From Ceratobasidium sp. AG-K (Eukaryota; Basidiomycota; Agaricomycetes; Cantharellales; Ceratobasidiaceae): a stretch of DNA of 64,000 bases. Shown here piece after piece: positions 44,745-56,773 of this stretch (the first letter of the stretch is position 1; each line of letters opens with the position of its first letter). The stretch spans positions 1,364,001 to 1,428,000 of the forward strand of contig JAWNGF010000002.1 of NCBI GenBank assembly GCA_037039685.1, read 5' to 3'. The notes below the pieces were generated by a model, which was not told where the DNA came from, ran no database searches, and saw only the letters and a list, made by a program, of their open reading frames with translations. The position numbers and the translations under genes are program-made.

Positions 44745-46713
44745 CTAACCAGTTCCTTCGCCTTCGCCGGTTCCCTACAGCCCATGCCCGGTGAGACCGC
44801 GCAATGAATCAGATCAATGCAACTCACATAGGATATGTAGTCTGGACTCTCACACGCCTTATACTCGTTCATCGTTTCCTCAACGGTCGCGCTGAAACAT
44901 TTCATTTAGAAGCGATGCCCATCAGCAACATGCGGTCGAACCAAACAGAGCGGCACGTACCGAGAATCATCAAACTCTTCGAGCCCGTGTTCAAACATTC
45001 GCTCCTTCCTATACTGGTCCATGAACGCATTTCGTCTCTTGAGCCTATCGAATTGATCTAGAATTCGCTTGAACAGCTGCGTGCAACGTGTTCAATGAGC
45101 CGTGTAAACAAATGACAGGGCGCACGTACTGATGCCATACTCGTATGATTTGCGAGCATGAGCCCGCTGACCCGATGACTCGCAGCAACATACGGTGATT
45201 TGCGCGTGAGTGCAACTTGAATTGAAGCCGGGCCCCAAGGGATAAAGTTTGCCAGCTGACGTTCTCGAATGCGCAACAGGGATTGGTGGACCTGCGAACC
45301 GGTACAGCACGCAAAATGACAAGGATAAACAGTGCGGACTCGTGTTTAGAAACAAGATAACAAAAGCAAAGGAGGGAAAACGCACATCGCTAGGGTCGAC
45401 ATCGCCTTGGATAATGTTAAGAATCGATATGTAACACGACGACTTGCTCGGCACGGCCGACACCATCCGGTTCTTGGGCTGAAGGAGACGGCGCATTACG
45501 TCCAAGACGGTGGTCTTGCGCACGGACCTAGCCTAACTGATCATTGAGTACCCAATCACAGATTACAGCCACGAGTAGGACACACCTTGTCGATCATATC
45601 ACTCATGAATGGCGTATAACTCGTAATCAGAAAGTGGCAGCGAGGTGTGGGGATTAGGGAAGCGATAATCCCAACCAAATCATTATTCATGTATCCGGGG
45701 TATCGCAACGTCTGCGTACTCGCTGAAATCACGGTTGCAACCTACCACCGGTGCAATGAGTACGGAACTGGGGTGGCCCAATGCTAATACTTACCAGCTG
45801 ATTAGTTTGGTCAAAACTCTGCCCAGATGACAGGACGCCACCCTCGGACGACAAACGTTGCAATGCCGCATTGTCCAGTACCACCACAGAATCCGCGTTG
45901 TTGACCAGCCGCTTACATGTTAATACACTAACTCGAGTAAATTGTTTAGTCTTCAACGCTACCCCGTTTCATGTCACGAGTGAGACTTACCCACCTGTTG
46001 TAAGGCTGCACAACTACATCTCCATCCACCTGGTTCGGAAACACAGAGTAGGTTTGTAAAAGCTTCTTGGGAAACTTGTCGTTTAACCTTTCGAGTAAAA
46101 ATGAACCCATTCCAGACCCTGTTCCACCTGCGATAGAGTGCATGACCATGAACCCCTATTCGCGCAGGACAAAGGTAAGATATTCAAGTATTAGGGGATA
46201 AGGACTTACCTCTAATGAATCGCTGCCCTCTGCCTCACGATCAATCATCTCCATCACTTCTTCGTAACATCTTTCGCCCGACGCGTATCCATTTGCCCAG
46301 TTGTTTCCCGCCCCACCACCATCTTTCGATAAGAAAATGTTCTCCGGGTTGTACAAATCGCGATAGGGGCCTGAGAGAATTGTGTTGATAACCTATAGAG
46401 CGGGGGGTTGACAAGTGGCGGGGCAATGAAATGGACGCGCACGCACCCTAGGCTCCAAGTCGACCAAGATTGCACGAGGAATGTAATGCTCGTCGTCTGC
46501 TTGGTAAAAGAACACGTCCTTTCTGTCTCCGCCTTCTGTTGCCCACTCCTCTAAAATCCCGTCTTTATTGATACCATGCTCGGCGCATAATCGCTGCCAA
46601 AATAAGGATCCAACTTTAAAGACGATGAGTTTCTGGACTCCACCATGAAATTGGGGGACTCACTTTGATTCCCACACTGTCCGAGCTGGATGGAAACAAT
46701 TCTCTCTAGGCAT
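44745..46713 (-). CDS. TUB4: Gamma-tubulin
   Basis: Core of the gamma-tubulin complex that nucleates microtubules at spindle pole bodies. Eleven exons on the minus strand: 46713-46664, 46613-46447, 46392-46210, 46155-45995, 45927-45795, 45741-45586, 45532-45386, 45291-45130, 45076-44961, 44891-44828 and 44774-44745. Landmarks: MPRE start, [11 protein letters not shown], the gamma-specific [14 protein letters not shown], the GTP-binding [44 protein letters not shown], and a short acidic Gly-rich end ([10 protein letters not shown]). The coding sum is 1369 nt, one base too many: an extra A near 46701, right after MPRE, shifts the frame, and removing it gives 455 residues. Gamma-tubulin is essential, so a consensus error is likely. 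Its 3' end is 289 nt from that of MBF1. Confidence 0.93.
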
Positions 46714-47110
46714 TGTCTAGAACGATGAACGGATCGAGCTTAGGTCGCGAGCCGGAGCAAAGACGACGCGGCGCACGTGATGACTTTTTGTAATGTTAAT
46801 AAAGATCCGGCTTAACCAAAAGGGGATCCAGTGGCTACTTCATATAATTTTCAGTTCAACAATGTATTTCACTTTGATCTAAGTTTACAATAGGGTATCT
46901 AATTGAAAGAAGAATGAATGTCGTGAGAGAAAGTGTACAAAATATCAGTTGAGAAACGGAATGATCGTAAGTCAAGAATAATATAGTGCTACACTTGTGA
47001 GGAGTCATAATAACGAAACCAAAGGAGAGACCGAATATGCCTGCAATACTGGACTCCGAAACCCGTTGCCCAAATAGAAATAGAAAGATGAAATAGAATC
47101 CGAAGTCGCA
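46714..47110. other. Intergenic, upstream of gamma-tubulin
   Basis: AT-rich spacer between the gamma-tubulin start and the end of the next minus-strand gene. No TATA box was recognised; a cacgtg-containing cgcacgtgatg occurs about 60 nt before the gamma-tubulin ATG and may be a bHLH-type site. Confidence 0.4.
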
Positions 47111-48112
47111 TTAGATCCATTGTGCGTTGGTTGCGGACCGAGGCGGCCGAACTCCCCTGTGGACAGAAGGGGGCAGAACCCCATGCTCATCTACTGTGTA
47201 CAACTGACGAGAGCTGCCCTTGCTCGAGGAGGTAGACCCGGCCGAGAGAGACGCATCAGTCGTCACCGTAGCTGTGCTGGTGGCTGTGGAGGTTGACGTG
47301 TTCCGGAAATGAGCCGAACGGAGGCAAGCATCGACCATCCTCCGGCCGGCGCCCTTCTGGCGACGGGCTCCAACCCCGCATGTACGGTTGATTGAACGGT
47401 TCGCGCGACGATCTTTCTCAAACGTAGACCTGATTTGGGCGAGGTCCCACTGTGGCAGAAAGCACAGGGTCAGTAAGACGTAAACCAGAAACAGGAAAGC
47501 GAATGCCCACGCACATCGTTGAGCTGGCTGTGGAAGTGCCGCACGATAGAGGCATAGCAGAGCAAGGTATGAGCCTCCATCATTCGTGACCGACTCGATT
47601 GCTGAAACATACCAACACCTTTGTTAGACGCATATAGTTAAATGAAGAAATGAATGTACCTTTGGGTACTTGCACATATACTTCAAGTCAATACCAAAGC
47701 CATATGCATCCCTGAGGACCTGTTCCGGGATCTGGGTGGCGCGAGGCGATGGCTCAGATCAGCACGCGAAGCAGGCTGTGGTAATTGGAAATATACTCAC
47801 TCCAATGGTCGGGGCAAAGTTGACCTCGACGCGCAAGTGGGCTGCGAGATAGAGGAACTCTTTGGAGAGGGACAAGACGGCATCGCGGTCGGCATCGCTG
47901 AGTACGACCCTGTCGGCACGGATATCCTATGATAGAAGCATGTCAATCGGGTGAACGAGGTGTATGCACACGCGAATGCGTGGTGGTGGGCACATGGGAG
48001 AGATACTCACAAATGAAACAAGAGAGTTAATGAGGATAATGGCGGCGATTTGGGACGCATGTTGGGAGCGGAAGAGCTCGTTGACCATCGTGATGAAGTC
48101 GTATGCGTCCAT
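47111..48112 (-). CDS. Conserved-looking protein of unknown function
   Basis: I do not recognise the family. Five exons on the minus strand, 48112-48011, 47926-47801, 47731-47660, 47601-47515 and 47449-47111, sum to exactly 242 codons (241 residues), and every intron falls between codons. The first 130 residues look folded and helical (YDFITMVNELFRSQHASQ, SDADRDAVLSLSKEF, VLRDAYGFGIDLKYMCKYP, MMEAHTLLCYASIVRHFHS). A basic stretch (RRANRSINRTC, GARRQKGAGRRM) and a Ser/Thr-rich disordered tail follow, so DNA or RNA binding is possible. A TATA-like ctatata lies about 105 nt upstream on the minus strand. No signal peptide or membrane segment. Confidence 0.65.
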
Positions 48113-50800
48113 GTTGGGACGGGTGCTCGTAAGGGAGTCGTGAGGGGGTGGGTTGCGTTAACGAGAGGGAGACGGTAAAATACAGATAGTGGCGAACACC
48201 CGGGACAATGCAGAGTCTATATAGCAAGCCTCCTTCGAAAGCGATCAAGGAGCATGCGGCGCGTGCTCAGCAGTCCGGACGGCGATCAGCCGATCAGTCT
48301 AAAGCTGCTTTTCTACTTTCTTACATGTTTTTCAGCGGGCGCGAGGGCTCTCGAAGGGGCGATGATATTGGGGTAGGATCGGCTATCCTCCCGATGGATG
48401 TAATTGGAGAGTGCTTTTGTTCTTTGTCCTCCGGAATGGACTTCACACCGGACTACGGATTTCAAATGCACCCAACTTTGGTAGCGCTTAGATCCTTGCT
48501 ATCCAGTACTGCTAGCTAAGCTGCCTAGCATGACGTCGGATATAGGGCTCGAATATGCGGAATTAATGGGGATTTCTCGTAACCGGCTCGGGCCACTCCA
48601 CCATCGCAGGCACACTCCGGGTGAGACGGGCTTAGAGGGCTTTTGGGGCCTTGATTTTTCAGTTTATCGTTAGAGCACTGATTGCCCCCTGTTGAATGCC
48701 CGGGGTGTAGCTTTAGATACCTATCGTGTCGACTGAATTGTACGTAAATTTCATGTCGGACCGTACGCCGAGTTGACAGTTGAACTTGCCAATGTTTACC
48801 GGCGAAGAGATGACTCCAAGGTGGCGCACCGTTCATTCGAACCCACCGTCTGCGACGGGCGAGTACCTCAGGGGGATTTTCTGGGGACTTTGCCCCCCAG
48901 GTGGCCAAATGAAACTCAGATAGATCGGCCACACAGCAGTGCCCGAACACAGTTGAATACTTGCGTTGACTCGACTAGAGGCTCCCAACATGTGGGTGCT
49001 GGCCAGTTCCAAACATCACGTGCACAGCCCTCCACGTCGCGTGTGCGATGAACATCACGCCTTCGCCTGTGCAGACAGATTCAGTTTGTATTGGATGCGT
49101 CCATGTTTTATTTGCCACCTCCTGATGCTTGAATCATGATGTTGATGCTTCAAGATCATGTGGGTTTAGAAGTGAGTTGAAAGCAGCGCGCTTGATGTTC
49201 GAAAGACTCGGTGCTCGTTTCAACTCTAGTCCTTTGTAAAACCCATCAGCGGTTTGTGCTTCATCTTACAATTAGCTATAATACAACTATTTATGACGAC
49301 CTGCAAGCAAGCATTCATTTAACCCGGATCTCAGCGGCCCTCGGCCGAGCTTTGGCGGCCTGCAGCGCATACACCTTCATCTACGATAGGAAACGTGTTG
49401 TTGCACCCCACAAGGTAGTCGGCGCTGAAGCCCACCCCAAATGCGACGCACATCGCCTCGCATGTACTTCCTGCGATCGTGAGCGTGGCACGGGTGTATA
49501 CATATATGCGCTGGGAAAACTGCGGACATGCGAACAGCACACTCTTCCAGTTCTTTCCCATGTGGATGGGCGCTCTTTTGTTGTCGAGTGGGTTCATCGG
49601 GAACGGGACACATCCTTGCTCTCGAATAGGGCATGACCGCAGTCACCATCTTCCCACAGGCGTCACTGTACTTCCTCCGGTTGTAGTCGCACAGGGAGGA
49701 ATCTCGCAAACTCTTTGCCGATGCGTATATGGTGAGCGCTATTAGTGAGGGTGAGAGAACCCCCGCTGCCCGAGATGGATTCACAGTAAACGGCAAGCAT
49801 ACGGTGCTGCCCACCAATGCGGTGCTTTCCAAAATGGGCCACCCAAGAAACTTGGCATTTTAGCGACGAGAAATTTTGATCCAGAGAAATGTGCGCCTAT
49901 TCAGCTATCGTAGGTTGAGCGGGAGGGAGGTTTTGTGACAGAATATTTATTTAATTTATTTCTTCGTTACCAGCTTTCCGCACACAAGTCGGACGTAGAA
50001 CCTTGCCCTGACTCCGTCACACACCCGGGACCAGAGAAATAACAAATAAAAGAAGTAAAACAGTTTACTGTAGGGCGATTGCCTTGCGTTACAACTCCCA
50101 TCGCAACCAGAGAGGAAAGAAACCGGCCTACATAGAAAATGACTCGCAAATAGATAGGTCATTTTGTGCTCAAGGAGGGAAAGGTGGCATAGCTGGGCGC
50201 TTGGCCGAAAACGACAAGACGGACCCAGCGATCCCGCGCGTATCATCTTGCCTTTCCCAACGCCAATGCTTCCCAGATCGTCAACACTACGTACCGACGG
50301 GAAGTCTAAATATACACCTCAGTAACTGCGGCCCTCTTCATTCCGCTCACTCTAGCGCACTCTGTTTAACAAATCCCACCGAAAATAACTCCGACTCTGT
50401 CTCCAAGCCGAGTCTCCAAGACACCGCAAAGATCCCGTAAACGATAAATAAACTCTATGTAATACCCAACGAAAAACTACGTACAACCCGGGAAACGAAA
50501 AGCTCGGAACAATGGACGACCAGCCCCCCCGGGTTCCGCAGCTTGTGATCTACACAGAACAATGAAAGGCCAGCGCGACTTGAAAGACTGCGTCGAGCGG
50601 GTCATCTCACAAGTGAGTCAAGTTCATAGATTGCGTAAGTATAGACGGGAAGCAAAATGAATAAAGACAAGTCAAAAGTAAAGAAAGGGGTTAAACGTCA
50701 AGTCCGCGTCCGAGAGTAAAGTATAGGCTGGCGACACAGTTTCGCAAACGTTGATTTGACGTCAAACACAGGGGCACCAGATCCATGAACGAGTGACAAA
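48113..50800. other. Long intergenic stretch without a firm gene
   Basis: The largest gap in the window. Minus-strand frames at 49331-49832 contain scattered Cys residues (FACPQF, STCEAMC, GCNNTF) in overlapping registers, but I could not build a spliced model. AT-rich DNA near 49945-49975 carries repeats of atttattt. Nothing else recognised. Confidence 0.4.
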
Positions 50801-51552
50801 TTATACGAAACCACGGCCGCCGCGCTTGGCATCAATCTTGCGGAACCGTTCTTCCTCGACGCGCTGGGGGAAAAAAGGTTAATTGAGAATAGGGAGTTGG
50901 ACCGGGGTGCCTACCTTGTTGATGATGCACATGGTGGCGAGGAAGAAGGCAATAATGATCGCCTGGAATCCGTAGACCTGTAGGGGGTTAGATACATTCC
51001 AACGGTTGCTAGCCGACGTACCGAGGTGAAGACATTATTCAGCGTATAGTCGGCATGCGACGTCACTCCATCGACACATCCCGTCGCATTGAGCCTGAAC
51101 GTCTCGTCGGCGCAGAATCCGGTAGAGACGGCACGGTCGGTGCCGTTCCAGTACCCGCAGCAAGACAAGGTGTCCTGAATCTTGCCAAGGATGTCTTGGT
51201 TCTGCTCTCCCCAAACATCGCTAAAGTTCTTGCGCTCTTCAAGAGTGTAGAACCAGACGATGGAACCGACGCAAACAGTAGCGACTGTGTCGGCGATCAG
51301 GACCCAGTTGAGCATCTTGAGCCCGCCGGTGGTGGATTTAGGCGTCAAGATGGCAAATATGGAGACGACAAAGGTAATGGCGAACATGATGCCGAGTCCG
51401 AGTCCGGCATTGAGATCTGTGGTGGAGATGACGAGGTCTCGGAGGAGGTCGGGGGCGCGCCAGACGATGGAAAAGCCGATGCAGAGGGCGCCGGCGAGGA
51501 GGAGGGCAAAGTCGATGCCGGCCCAGACTCCGGTGAGAGTTTTCGAAGGCAT
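50801..51552 (-). CDS. Tetraspanin-like four-TM membrane protein
   Basis: Exons on the minus strand are 51552-51022, 50977-50915 and 50863-50801, exactly 219 codons (218 residues). Four membrane segments are visible: FALLLAGALCIGFSIVW near residue 15, GLGLGIMFAITFVVSIFAI near 50, WVLIADTVATVCVGSIVWF near 83, and AIIIAFFLATMCII near 185. The large loop between TM3 and TM4 holds the tetraspanin hallmark CCG (LSCCGYWNGT) and two further Cys (GFCAD, TGCVDG) for disulphides, as in fungal Pls1/Tsp2 types. The cytoplasmic end is short and basic (KIDAKRGGRGFV). Fungal tetraspanins organise membrane microdomains and, in pathogens, penetration structures; this role is inferred. It is transcribed divergently from the MET8-like gene. 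Confidence 0.8.
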
Positions 51553-52352
51553 GGATATTGGTTGTTAGGGTGCAGTTGGGTCGACTGTACGTGTAGGGTA
51601 GGTTAGCAAACGAATGGCATTGGTGGTGGTTGGAACAACACTGAGCGACGCCAAGACCGCTAGGCGGAGGGAAGAGGGCGGGAGAAGCACCCAAGTGTCA
51701 TAGTCAGGGTGGTTATTAACTTACACAAATTGTGAAGTGGCGAGCGCCTCGGAGTCTTCACAGAAGAGCCGACTGAACGAGTGTGTTTGAGCGAGTGGGA
51801 AACTGGACGATGCCTGCGTCGTCGAGCGAGAGAAAGTGGTGGTCAGGACCAAACCAAGGAGAATAATAAGAGCGCGCTAGCCGAGCTGGCCCGGTCGTAC
51901 CTGACACTCCAAAAGTTCCCGCCGGCACTCGGCTTGACGACCGAAAATGAACAAGGGGCGAAACAGAAAGATATGCTCGAAAAGGTGAAGATATGGGAAG
52001 ATAAATACGAGACCAGCTCGCGTGGAACGAAAAAGAAATTAACGGGGGGACTGTCAAAGTGGAGAACAGGATCGCGAGGCACCGGGCATTTGAGTACTCG
52101 GCCGCTGCGGAATTTGTATTCGAAGACGCACCGTCGTTGCCAGCCGCGAACCACCTCACGAAAACAGAGCAAAAGGGAACCAGGAGGATCACCTACGAGT
52201 CTTTAGAACACGACCTTTCTATAGCTCAATATCCGCAATACAGTGCCGCAACAAAACCATTCCCATTCCGGTTGCTGGATACGGAGCAACCATCTCCCGA
52301 AGCATACAACGACCCAAGCGCCGAGCGCCAACGGCCCTCCCTGCCGCCGACC
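51553..52352. other. Bidirectional promoter region
   Basis: An 800 nt spacer between two divergent starts. Frames run through it on both strands and one is continuous with the MET8-like gene, but the MET8 family start fits the ATG at 52353, so I treat the frame from 52059 as 5' leader. Confidence 0.45.
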
Positions 52353-53299
52353 ATGGACATCCCCGCAATCCAGCCTGACGCGTCGCTCCTGCTCGCTTGG
52401 CAACTCAAAAACAAAAACGTACTCATCGTGGGCGGGGGAGTCGTCGCTTCCGGTCGCCTCGATGCCGTACTCGAAGCCTCGGCCCACGTCACGCTCATCG
52501 CGCCTCGTGCCGGACTGGATCGCGTCACCGCCCACCGGATATTCGACGACCCCGAGTCCAAGTCGCGCATAAACTACATTGACCGCGAGTTTGTCCTCGA
52601 TGGCGATATTTGGCTTATTGACGAGGCGGATATGGTCCTCACCGCCATTGACGACGTCGCGCTCAGTCGGCGGATCTGTACCCTCGCGCGCGGACGCAAG
52701 ATTCCGGTCAACGTCGCCGACGTCCCGCCCGAGTGTGATTTTTATTTCGGGTCGCAGATTCGTGACGGGCCGTTGCAGATTATGATTTCGACTGGGGGTG
52801 CGGCACCCAAGCTTTCAAATCTGATTCGGAAGCGGGTTGCTGCGTCGTTGCCCCCGCCGCCGTTTCTCGGGGATGCGATTCGTCGGGTTGGGATTCTGAG
52901 AACCAAGTTGAGGAAGCGTGCGCCGGGTGTAGGTGGGTTGTTGGGCAAGAAACGCATGAGGTGAGTTGGGTGGATGCGTGGGGGCGTGACTGACGCGCGT
53001 AGGTGGATGACTAAAATATGCGAGGGCTGGACGTTTGAGGAGCTTGCGCTGTTGGACGAGGAGATGATGGAGCGTTTGTTGAACGAGGGCTGGGAACAGG
53101 ACGGGCGTGTGCTTTCGTTTGGGGACCTTGGGGGCAAGACGTCTCTATCCAGGTAGGGCTGAATTACTGGTTCGGTATGGCACTCATGCGTTCGTAGCTG
53201 GGTAAATCGTATTCCCCCGGTGCCTTGCCCGTCGCGGCGGGATTCGTAGCCGGCGTACTTACAGCGAGCGCACTCGCGCTGTTGCATCGCAGGAGGTAG
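52353..53299 (+). CDS. MET8: Precorrin-2 dehydrogenase / sirohydrochlorin ferrochelatase
   Basis: Bifunctional enzyme for the last steps of sirohaem, the cofactor of sulfite reductase: NAD-dependent oxidation of precorrin-2 and insertion of Fe2+. Exons are 52353-52960, 53003-53152 and from 53198. Features: an N-terminal Rossmann fold with VLIVGGGVVASGR, DADMVLTAIDD-like EADMVLTAID, the conserved VADVPPECDFYFG containing the catalytic Asp, then STGGAAPKLSNLIRKRV and a C-terminal helical part (WTFEELALLDEEMMERLL). As written exon 3 stops at 53247-53249. If the C5 run at 53214-53218 had six bases, the protein would continue as PPGALPVAAGFVAGVL, a membrane-anchor-like tail, to 53297-53299. Start chosen at 52353 (gaccATGGAC) rather than the longer open frame. 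Confidence 0.87.
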
Positions 53300-53495
53300 A
53301 CACGAACATGGCGATTATATTGTAGCATAAACCCACACATTGAATTCAGACTGTGCCTCGCCTATTCGCGTGATAATCCAAGAACCATTCCTTTTGACTG
53401 TCAAAGTCAAATTAGGACCCTGATCAAGGCATAGGCGCATTCTGGTGTGAACTAGTGTCTTCCTGGCGTCCAACACCACAGCGTGGTGAAGGAAC

Positions 53496-56400
53496 ATGGC
53501 CAGCTCTCTACTCGATCCCGTAGCGCAACATGCGGCCGACATTGTGCAGAATCGGGGACTTGGTATGCCGGACCGAAATGCACTGATGGCCGGAGTGTTG
53601 AGCCAGCGAACGCCCAAGCTGGGGTTGTTTTCCAAGGATTCCAAGGTAGGTTCATGGGTGTGTTTTGACGTAAAGCTAATGAGCGCAGGGCAAGGAGCGC
53701 GATCTGCGTGTGTTTTTGTTCAACTGTGCCATTGTGCTCCTCACGCCGAATCCCAACGAAAAGGAAAAGGGATGGGTGTTATTTTGCGAGGTACGCACAC
53801 CTTGTTTGGCAAATATCCCCCACTGACATCACTTGCCTCTCAGCCCATTCCTATCGAAATTCTCACGCTGCGGGCGATCCGAACTTCCCCCTCGTCGCCA
53901 GTAACACCCCAAGCGAGGCGCCGCTCGTGGTTCCTGGACCGCGTCCCAGCAGCGCCTATTCCCGCACGCGCCAAGACACCGCCGCCTCTGAGCACTGGCA
54001 AGCCACGCTCATCAACTCCCCCCTCGGCAGCCAGCGGCATCGCAGACGACTTTTCCCTAGTGCTATCGACGCTCGGACGTAAAGACCCCAACCGGACGTG
54101 GCCTATCACTCTACACGCAGCGGATGCGGTTGAGCAGCGCGCTTGGGCGCAGTGTGTGTCCGCGCGCCAGGAAGAGATTCGGGTGAATGGCAGGGATGGG
54201 AGCATTCGAGGATGGGGGCTGGTGCCGATCAAGGTCGCAGCGTTGGGCAACTCGCCCGTGACGTGCTATGTCGACTATGGTGCGTTTTGTGGCCTCGTTT
54301 CGGGCTAGACTGATGTGCGCAGACGAGGGATTTACCAAGGCTCGGCTATGGGGAACTCCAGACGGCCTGTACGAGCACATTCTGAACGCACCCAACCAAG
54401 CGACGGCGGCCCGCAAGATTCTCGACCTTCCAGGCGTCACCCACGTCTCGTCATGGATTTCGATGAACGACTCATGATCGTCCTCGTTGCCGGTGAGTCT
54501 TGAGCTCCTAATCCGAACGCAGCTCACACTTTACAGAACAAACCGCCTACCTCGCACCCTTCCCCGGCCCCTCGGCCATGCTCGAAGTCTCCCGCCTAAA
54601 GAAGATCGGCACCAACATCACCCACATTGCCGCCGGCGTCCTCGTTTCCCAGCCCACTCCACCCGCCAACGCGGCCCCGTCTGCGTTTATCGATCCAGGT
54701 AAGTTCGGCAGCGCACCCGAAAGCGTCGCTTATGTTTGAGTAGAAGAGAAACGCGAACGTCGAAAGAGCGCCACACTGACCAAGCCTCCCCCACGTGGGG
54801 CTGTTTTATCGGGTGCGAGCTCGACCAAGTCTGAAGTCCCGAGTATCGCGCGCAAGGACAAGGAGAGCGTCAAGGCTCCAGCTATTCTCGCTCCTGTTGC
54901 TCCCGCTCCCGGACCTGTTGCTGCTCCGAGTCCGACGACGACAACCAGGTCGTCCCTGGCTCCACCGGCATCTCCCGTCAAGTCCAAGGACAAGGAAAAG
55001 AAACCCCGTCGACTGTCGGACATTGGGATATTTTCGCTATGGAAGCGAAAGCCCGAAAAGGACAAGAAAAAAGACAAGCCGCGCGCGTCGACGACTAGTC
55101 CATCGAGCGCCCAAACGGCGTTCAAGCCCAGTCCGATTGACGAGACTCCGAAGCCGAGTTTGACGGTTCCGAGGGCGAACCAAGCCGCGACGGCCAAGAC
55201 GGAATCGGCCGTATCGTCGCTCAAGCCGTCGGTCGATTTCGAGGGAGCCCAGTTGACCAAGGTCAAGTCGTCGACTCTGCCTATGCCTATGCGTTTGCCC
55301 AGTTTCGAGTTTGATCTCTCAGAGGCCAAGGACGATCCTAAAGCAAACGGCAATGGAACGCCTTCCGCCGGGGCCAAGTCCGCCGACGAAACAGGTACAC
55401 TGACAGGCCTCGGTCGTCCCTCGATCGCAAGCCAAACCGTCCCCTCGCGCGCAAGCACGGGCGGAAGCGGACTCGGCCGCCTAGCACGAAAACTCACGAC
55501 CGACTCGGCCCGTACCACAAGCTCGAAACCTAAAGAGCTCGGACCCCCACCGACGATCCAGATTGCGCTCGACTTTCCGAGTATCGCGTGGCCGTCGTTG
55601 GACGCTGCGCCTAGCGATCCGTTTGCGGCCTCGGACTTTTTGGCGGATGTGCAGAAAGATATTGGGGTCTTATTGAGTGAGGACAAGGTCGGGGCGATTA
55701 GTGAGGAGCCGGAGCGGGCGAGTGCATCTGGGAGTGCGGAAGGTGCGGGTGAGGCAGAGGTCAATGAGACCGGGAATGGGCACGTCGAAGGGAATGGAGA
55801 GGCCAAGGAAAATGGGAATGGTGCGGTCAAGGAGCCGGCTAGCGAGGCTCCTGCGCCCGAGGCTAGCGAGTCTGCTCCTATCCCGTTGGTCGCACAAATC
55901 CCGCCTCAAGTCCCAATAGCTGTTCAGCCTGTGGGTTCGCCGCGCTCGACGCAGCCACAACACACCCGATTCCTGGTGCTTTCCAAGAGCACAACGCTCA
56001 GCACGACCGTCAAGCTCTTTACAGTCGGAGGGCTCAAGATTGAAGACGACGGCGATATCGGGGGCGGCCGCCTCACGTTTTACAAGGTAAGCATCCCAGT
56101 CATTTGTAAAGTCCTGCCTAACATCTCGACAGGAAATCTACCTCCCCTCGCAAACCTATTCGATCGACATGCTCAAATCGCGCATCTGCTTTGGGAGCAA
56201 CGACGGGTTTCAGATCGTAGACCCCACGACGCTCAACCTCGACGCGTTCCTCGACCCTGTCGAGGCCGCCGATGCCGACGGCCCACTCGGGTTCCTTATT
56301 AAACACCCCCGCCGGCCCAAGGCGCGCCAAGTGTTCCGCGTCGACCAAAAGTTCTTGTGTTGCTATGACGGTGCGTAATTCCCCCTATCGTTTGGGCGGT

Positions 56401-56773
56401 TGCTCACTGGGTTTTAGACTTTGCGTTCTTCCTGGACAAGTTTGGAAAGCGCGCTAGAGAAGATTGGTTTGTCAAGTGGCAAGGCAACCCGACTAGCTTT
56501 GGTAAGTCTGGTTTATTGCATTGCGACCAGGACTAATCGACTGTAGCCGTTCAATACCCATACCTGTTTGCGTTCGAGCCCGAGTTTACCGAAATTCGGC
56601 ACTGCGCGACCGGCGAACTACTCCAGCTTATTCCACAACCCAACAGCAAGCGCCTACCCGCCGGCGACTTTATTGCTCCAGCCCAGAAACTCGACGGCGT
56701 GCCCAACAGGCGTATCAGCGGCGAAACCGTGCTCGAGTCTGAGGGCTTGCTGTATGCGCTTCGTCTGCTCTAG
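53496..56773 (+). CDS. PH-CNH domain protein, Rho GEF-like without DH domain
   Basis: Nine exons from 53496-53645 to 56547-56773. The start is at once followed by a PH domain (GVLSQRTPKLGLF, then DLRVFLFNCAIVLLTP, WVLFCEPIPIEIL, and HAADAVEQRAWAQCV in the last helix). A citron-homology domain follows, split by a disordered insert of about 400 residues rich in Pro/Ser/Lys/Glu (exon 6, 54744-56086). The CNH parts read DERLMIVL, AYLAPFPGPSAMLEV, then FLVLSKSTTLSTTVKLF, ICFGSNDGFQIVDP, CCYDDFAFFLDKFG and YPYLFAFEPEFTEIRH. The Rho GEF at 8571-12582 has the same PH-CNH order after a DH domain; none is seen upstream here. The exon sum is 2912 nt, one short; frame is lost near 54449-54452. Likely a membrane-recruited Rho pathway scaffold (inference). 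Confidence 0.8.

Noticed and set aside
49331..49832. Possible Cys-rich secreted protein on the minus strand
   Set aside because: Cys-containing pieces fall in three overlapping registers and no combination of introns gave a continuous protein with a start.
54730..55830. Long minus-strand open frame of 366 codons
   Set aside because: It lies antisense to the disordered insert of the PH-CNH gene; its Ser/Leu/Pro-rich composition follows from the GC-rich codons of the plus strand, and it has no motif or splice logic.
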